From Candidatus Saccharimonadota bacterium (GTDB lineage Bacteria > Patescibacteriota > Saccharimonadia > Saccharimonadales > Saccharimonadaceae): a DNA stretch of 33,172 nt. Location of the stretch: positions 1 through 33,172 of the forward strand of contig JAUMXR010000007.1 in the NCBI GenBank assembly GCA_030528995.1, given 5' to 3'. Position 1 is the first letter of the stretch; each line of letters begins with the position of its first letter. Positions 30,330 to 33,172 of this stretch are shown piece after piece. A program made the translations under genes and the position numbers. The notes under the pieces were generated by a model that saw only the letters and a program-made list of their open reading frames with translations, was not told the DNA's origin and searched no databases.

Positions 30330-31700
30330 ATGGGCAAAAAATACGATTTCGAATATATCATCATTGGTAGTGGTCCAGCTGGACTTACTACCGCATTAAA
30401 CCTCACCAAAACCAAAAAGCGCATCGCCATAGTCGAAAGCCGATTTTTGGGTGGTTCTAATATTAACACTCGCGACATTCCCTATGCCGTTGCTCTCAAT
30501 TTTTCCGGCTTGTTTAATCAAGCTAGCACCTGTCCAGAATTACGCAATCAAGATTTAACTTTTAGCTATCCGACTGCCGTAGCCCATCAACTTAAAACCG
30601 TAGTCGAAACTGGCGAACAAACTAAAGCTGATTTGGCTAAAGCCGGCATTGTCCATCTTAGCGGTTCCGCTCATTTTCTCGATAATCATACTATTGCCAT
30701 CAACGAGCAAAAGTTCACCTCAGAACAATTTATTCTTGCCACCGGTTCAACGCTCAAGACCGGTGAAATCGCCGGCACTGATTCTGTCAAATATCTTACT
30801 CCCGAAAATGCCATCAAGGTTCGTCGCACCCCCAAAGCCGTTCTTATCGTTGGCGGTGGCCCCACTGGCTGCGAAATCGCTACTTATTTTGCCGAACTTG
30901 GCGCCAAAGTTCTCATCATGGAAACCGCCGAACGACTTTTGCCTCGTGAAGACAAAGAAGTCGGTAAGTTAATCAGTGAACACCTCACTAAGACACTCGG
31001 TGTAATGGTTCTGCCAAACTGTAAAGTTGTCGCCCTCGAACAAAACGACACCAGCAAAAACGTTATCTTCCGCAACGCTCGCGCTGAAAAGCTCGTTCGT
31101 GTCGATTGTGTAGTACTTGCCACCGGTAGTGAACCAATCCTAGACTACGGTCTCGAAAACGCTGGCGTCAAATACAAGAATACTGGCATTACTGTAGACA
31201 AAAACTTCCATACTTCCGCCAAAAACATCTATGCCATCGGTGACGCTATTGGCGGTGATTCTTCCACCGAACGCGCTGAATATGAGGGACATCTGCTAGC
31301 TTACAATCTCGTAAATCGAGCTAAAAACCTCCCCAACTATGGCGGTTTTGCTCGCATTATCAATACTCATCCTACAGTTGCCGTAGTAGGCCTCACTGAA
31401 GATGATTTACTAAAACGCGATCGCAAGTACAAGAAGGCTATCGTTCATCTCGATGAAATCCCTGCCTCCACTATCTACAATCAACATCACGGTTTCCTCA
31501 AACTTCTTGCCGACAAAAACAACCACCTTATCGGTGCCTGTCTAGTAGCACCTCACGCCGACCTCATGCTCGGACAACTCTCCTTTGCTATTCGCCACGT
31601 TCTCCCCATTGTCGAACTCGCCGGCACCCCTCAAGTTACCAATAACTACAGTCAACTCATCAAACTTGCCACCAAAAAACTTCTTGACAAAAAGCACTAA
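30330..31700 (+). CDS. FAD/NAD(P) oxidoreductase of the disulfide reductase family without redox cysteines
   Basis: A 456-residue flavoprotein. The FAD-binding GSGPAG is at 13-18, the second Rossmann motif GGGPTGCE lies near 174-181, and YAIGDAIGG (about 300) binds the FAD ribityl side. The C-terminal dimerisation domain is complete. The usual GGTCVNxGCIPSK redox motif reads GGSNINTRDIP at 41-51, so both cysteines are replaced (Asn44, Asp49). The C-terminal catalytic His-Glu pair (HPTxxE) reads TPQVTNN. It therefore cannot be a lipoamide, glutathione or mercuric reductase. An NAD(P)H oxidase or quinone-type reductase is possible. Length is normal for the family, so it is not a decayed gene. 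Confidence 0.85.
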   Translation: MGKKYDFEYIIIGSGPAGLTTALNLTKTKKRIAIVESRFLGGSNINTRDIPYAVALNFSGLFNQASTCPELRNQDLTFSYPTAVAHQLKTVVETGEQTKADLAKAGIVHLSGSAHFLDNHTIAINEQKFTSEQFILATGSTLKTGEIAGTDSVKYLTPENAIKVRRTPKAVLIVGGGPTGCEIATYFAELGAKVLIMETAERLLPREDKEVGKLISEHLTKTLGVMVLPNCKVVALEQNDTSKNVIFRNARAEKLVRVDCVVLATGSEPILDYGLENAGVKYKNTGITVDKNFHTSAKNIYAIGDAIGGDSSTERAEYEGHLLAYNLVNRAKNLPNYGGFARIINTHPTVAVVGLTEDDLLKRDRKYKKAIVHLDEIPASTIYNQHHGFLKLLADKNNHLIGACLVAPHADLMLGQLSFAIRHVLPIVELAGTPQVTNNYSQLIKLATKKLLDKKH

Positions 31701-31706
31701 CCACTA

Positions 31707-31712
31707 TATAAT
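31707..31712 (+). promoter_or_regulatory. -10 box of initiator tRNA-Met
   Basis: TATAAT, 11 bases before the mature 5' end of the tRNA. No clear -35. Confidence 0.5.
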
Positions 31713-31723
31713 ATACAAAGTAT

Positions 31724-31800
31724 CGCGGGGTAGAGCAGCCTGGTAGCTCGTTTGGCTCATAACCAAAAGGTCGTTGGTTCAAATCCAACCCCCGCAACCA
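31724..31800 (+). tRNA. Initiator tRNA-fMet (anticodon CAT)
   Basis: 77 bases with encoded CCA. The unpaired first position (C1 against A72) and the A11-T24 pair in the D stem mark it as the initiator. The anticodon loop is CTCATAA. The anticodon stem TTTGG/CCAAA has only two of the three G-C pairs usual in initiators (position 29-41 is T-A). Confidence 0.92.
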
Positions 31801-31813
31801 TGATACTTTAAAA

Positions 31814-31836
31814 GCAGCCTAACGGCTCTTTTTTTA
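31814..31836 (+). terminator. Short terminator after tRNA-fMet
   Basis: AGCC/GGCT stem with loop TAAC and a long T run. The stem is only 4 bp. It can also serve the convergent pilus gene. Confidence 0.6.
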
Positions 31837-33172
31837 TAAACTATTACACCTAGAATCACTTGCGGCCACGTTCGGAAAATTCCATTCACAAGTAACCGCC
31901 AAATTCTTGTTTAACAAATCCTCATCGTCGCCACCCAAAAGCTGAATTGCATATAATGGATAAGGCAAACCAGCATCCGCAGGGTTTAATCTCGTTTCTA
32001 CCCGTCTAAACAAATCGTTAGCACGCCCTGTCGAATCAATCGATAATTGAGACCCCCTCATCATAACTGCATGATCCACCGTCTGTGTTTCCCCACCAGT
32101 CACTACCTCTCCTTTTTTGCAACGGTCCACAGTACCAGTTACATCGCAGAACTGCATTGCAAAATCCGTACTTCTACCATATGGCATAGATACAACAAAC
32201 ATAAAGGTATCGTCGTTTCTCTCCCCACCCACAGGATCAGGCAATTCTAAAGTCACTGAGCAAGCATAGTCGCTCGAATCAATGTCGCAATACACTGCAT
32301 ATGGTACATTAATCGCTCTTTTATCATTGGATTTATAAAGCCCTTTCTTTTCGATATAGTTTCCACCTAGATTAGTCTTATAAGCCCCCTCGTAGTTCTT
32401 CTCAGTTTTTCCAGCCGCATTAGTCGTACTATTTGTTGGCACCAAGAAAACAGTTGCTCTATCCGTCTGTTCGCCACGTGTCTCCTCAAAATCCGCCAAA
32501 CTAAATGTCTGTCCTCCTGTCTGAATCAGAGTCACCGAAATCGTCGGTGGTACTGCAACCAAACCTGATGTTAATGATTTAAACACAACCCTCTTTTTAT
32601 TATTATCAAAATCATTGAAACTCGGCTTCATGTTATTGCTATCACTGTGCCAACTAATCACAGCGGTCTTAATACTACTTGCTTTTTTATCGCTCAATCT
32701 TACCTTTACAATCTCACTTGGGTTCGAGCTAGACAATGTCGAACGATAATCCTCTAGCTCCGTTTCAATCTTTACACAAGTATAAGCCTGCAGCATATTG
32801 TTATCCGCATCTGATGATTCCTGAATCACAATCCCCTCATCCGTGCCAGCTTCTCCATCACGAAGACGCCCCAACAATCTTGCCGTCATATCACAATCAT
32901 CTGATTGCTCTTCCATAATATAAATAATCTCCCCGCAGGTTAAAGTCCCATCATTATTAATTGCCTGCTTAGTTGCTCCCTGAGCCAAGCAGTTCTGATA
33001 GTTATAAAAAGCTAACTTAGCATCTTCCACGCCCGCCAATGCCGAATCATACGCCGATTGAGCTAAATCATCGTTCGAAGTTCGTGTTATCTCCGAAATA
33101 ATAATCGCTGCAAAACTAGCCGCGATAATGACTAAAATCAAAGTCGAAAACGCCACCACGTAAAACGATGCT
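31834..33172 (-). CDS. PilX-like pilus assembly protein (5' end outside window)
   Basis: At least 441 residues. The frame stays open to the window edge, so the true start lies beyond it. Near the N-terminus is a long hydrophobic helix (AFSTLILVIIAASFAAIIIS) followed by an amphipathic helix with SAYDSALAGVEDAK, the pattern of PilX-type and related minor pilin components of type IV pili. The rest is a beta-rich extracytoplasmic domain with about ten cysteines. It would lie at the membrane and join pilus assembly. A GTG at 33159 is possible as a start but would cut the leader. Other pilus genes are expected just upstream, outside the window. Confidence 0.72.
   Translation of the reverse strand, partial: ASFYVVAFSTLILVIIAASFAAIIISEITRTSNDDLAQSAYDSALAGVEDAKLAFYNYQNCLAQGATKQAINNDGTLTCGEIIYIMEEQSDDCDMTARLLGRLRDGEAGTDEGIVIQESSDADNNMLQAYTCVKIETELEDYRSTLSSSNPSEIVKVRLSDKKASSIKTAVISWHSDSNNMKPSFNDFDNNKKRVVFKSLTSGLVAVPPTISVTLIQTGGQTFSLADFEETRGEQTDRATVFLVPTNSTTNAAGKTEKNYEGAYKTNLGGNYIEKKGLYKSNDKRAINVPYAVYCDIDSSDYACSVTLELPDPVGGERNDDTFMFVVSMPYGRSTDFAMQFCDVTGTVDRCKKGEVVTGGETQTVDHAVMMRGSQLSIDSTGRANDLFRRVETRLNPADAGLPYPLYAIQLLGGDDEDLLNKNLAVTCEWNFPNVAASDSRCNSL

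Noticed and set aside
1-33172. CRISPR arrays, insertion sequences with transposases, rRNA genes
   Set aside because: No regularly spaced repeats, transposase motifs or rRNA sequence were seen.

Overview
The window looks like a piece of a Candidate Phyla Radiation genome, most likely Saccharibacteria (TM7). The grounds are small compact genes, a multi-TM VirB6/TrbL-like protein of the kind common in these bacteria, a PilX-like pilus protein, large secreted proteins with Fibrobacter-type paralogous domains, a standard code with TGA used as a stop (hrcA, tpiA), and a eukaryotic-type phosphomannomutase-like enzyme beside glycolytic genes. This is inference from gene content; no rRNA or marker phylogeny is available here.

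Layout. 0-4.4 kb (minus): ftsH then an M1 aminopeptidase. 4.43 kb: tRNA-Pro. 4.6-9.3 kb (minus): a single-TM protein translationally coupled to the VirB6/TrbL-like protein. 9.5-15.45 kb (minus): an envelope cluster with an LPxTG-type surface protein, two tandem paralogous 6-TM proteins with long extracytoplasmic tails, and a coiled-coil protein. One paralog is split into two frames exactly at a G_GGT_TTC heptamer that is followed by a strong stem-loop, which looks like programmed -1 frameshifting. 15.6-15.8 kb (plus): tRNA-His and tRNA-Gly. 15.8-18.5 kb: a segment bounded by an exact repeat of the tRNA-Gly 3' end, with altered GC skew. It holds a multi-hairpin element, a large secreted protein with a DGR-target-like C-terminus, a probable small RNA with a consensus promoter and a nested inverted repeat. 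18.5-22.8 kb: a basic membrane-anchored protein and tpiA (minus), divergent from a PMM-like phosphatase and a PfkB-like/class I aldolase fusion (plus). 22.8-26.8 kb (minus): an archaemetzincin-like protease, two unknown proteins, bL25, and grpE/hrcA with a CIRCE operator. 26.9-31.8 kb: a small basic protein, an adenylate-kinase-like enzyme, a lamin-tail-type surface protein (minus), then a plus-strand run of a membrane protein, a 79-aa protein and a flavoprotein of the disulfide reductase family lacking the redox cysteines, followed by initiator tRNA-Met. 31.8 kb to the end (minus): a PilX-like protein cut by the window edge.

Expression signals fall into two classes. One group of genes has a -10 box exactly 6 or 9 bases before the ATG, so transcripts should be leaderless or nearly so: the aminopeptidase, tpiA, PMM-like, aldolase, hrcA, kinase, oxidoreductase and others. 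A second group has consensus TTGACW-N17-TATAAT promoters, longer leaders and strong Shine-Dalgarno sequences: envelope genes, the protease and small genes. The most noteworthy candidates are the frameshift signal at 13.92-13.98 kb and the tRNA-Gly-anchored cassette at 15.78-18.48 kb.
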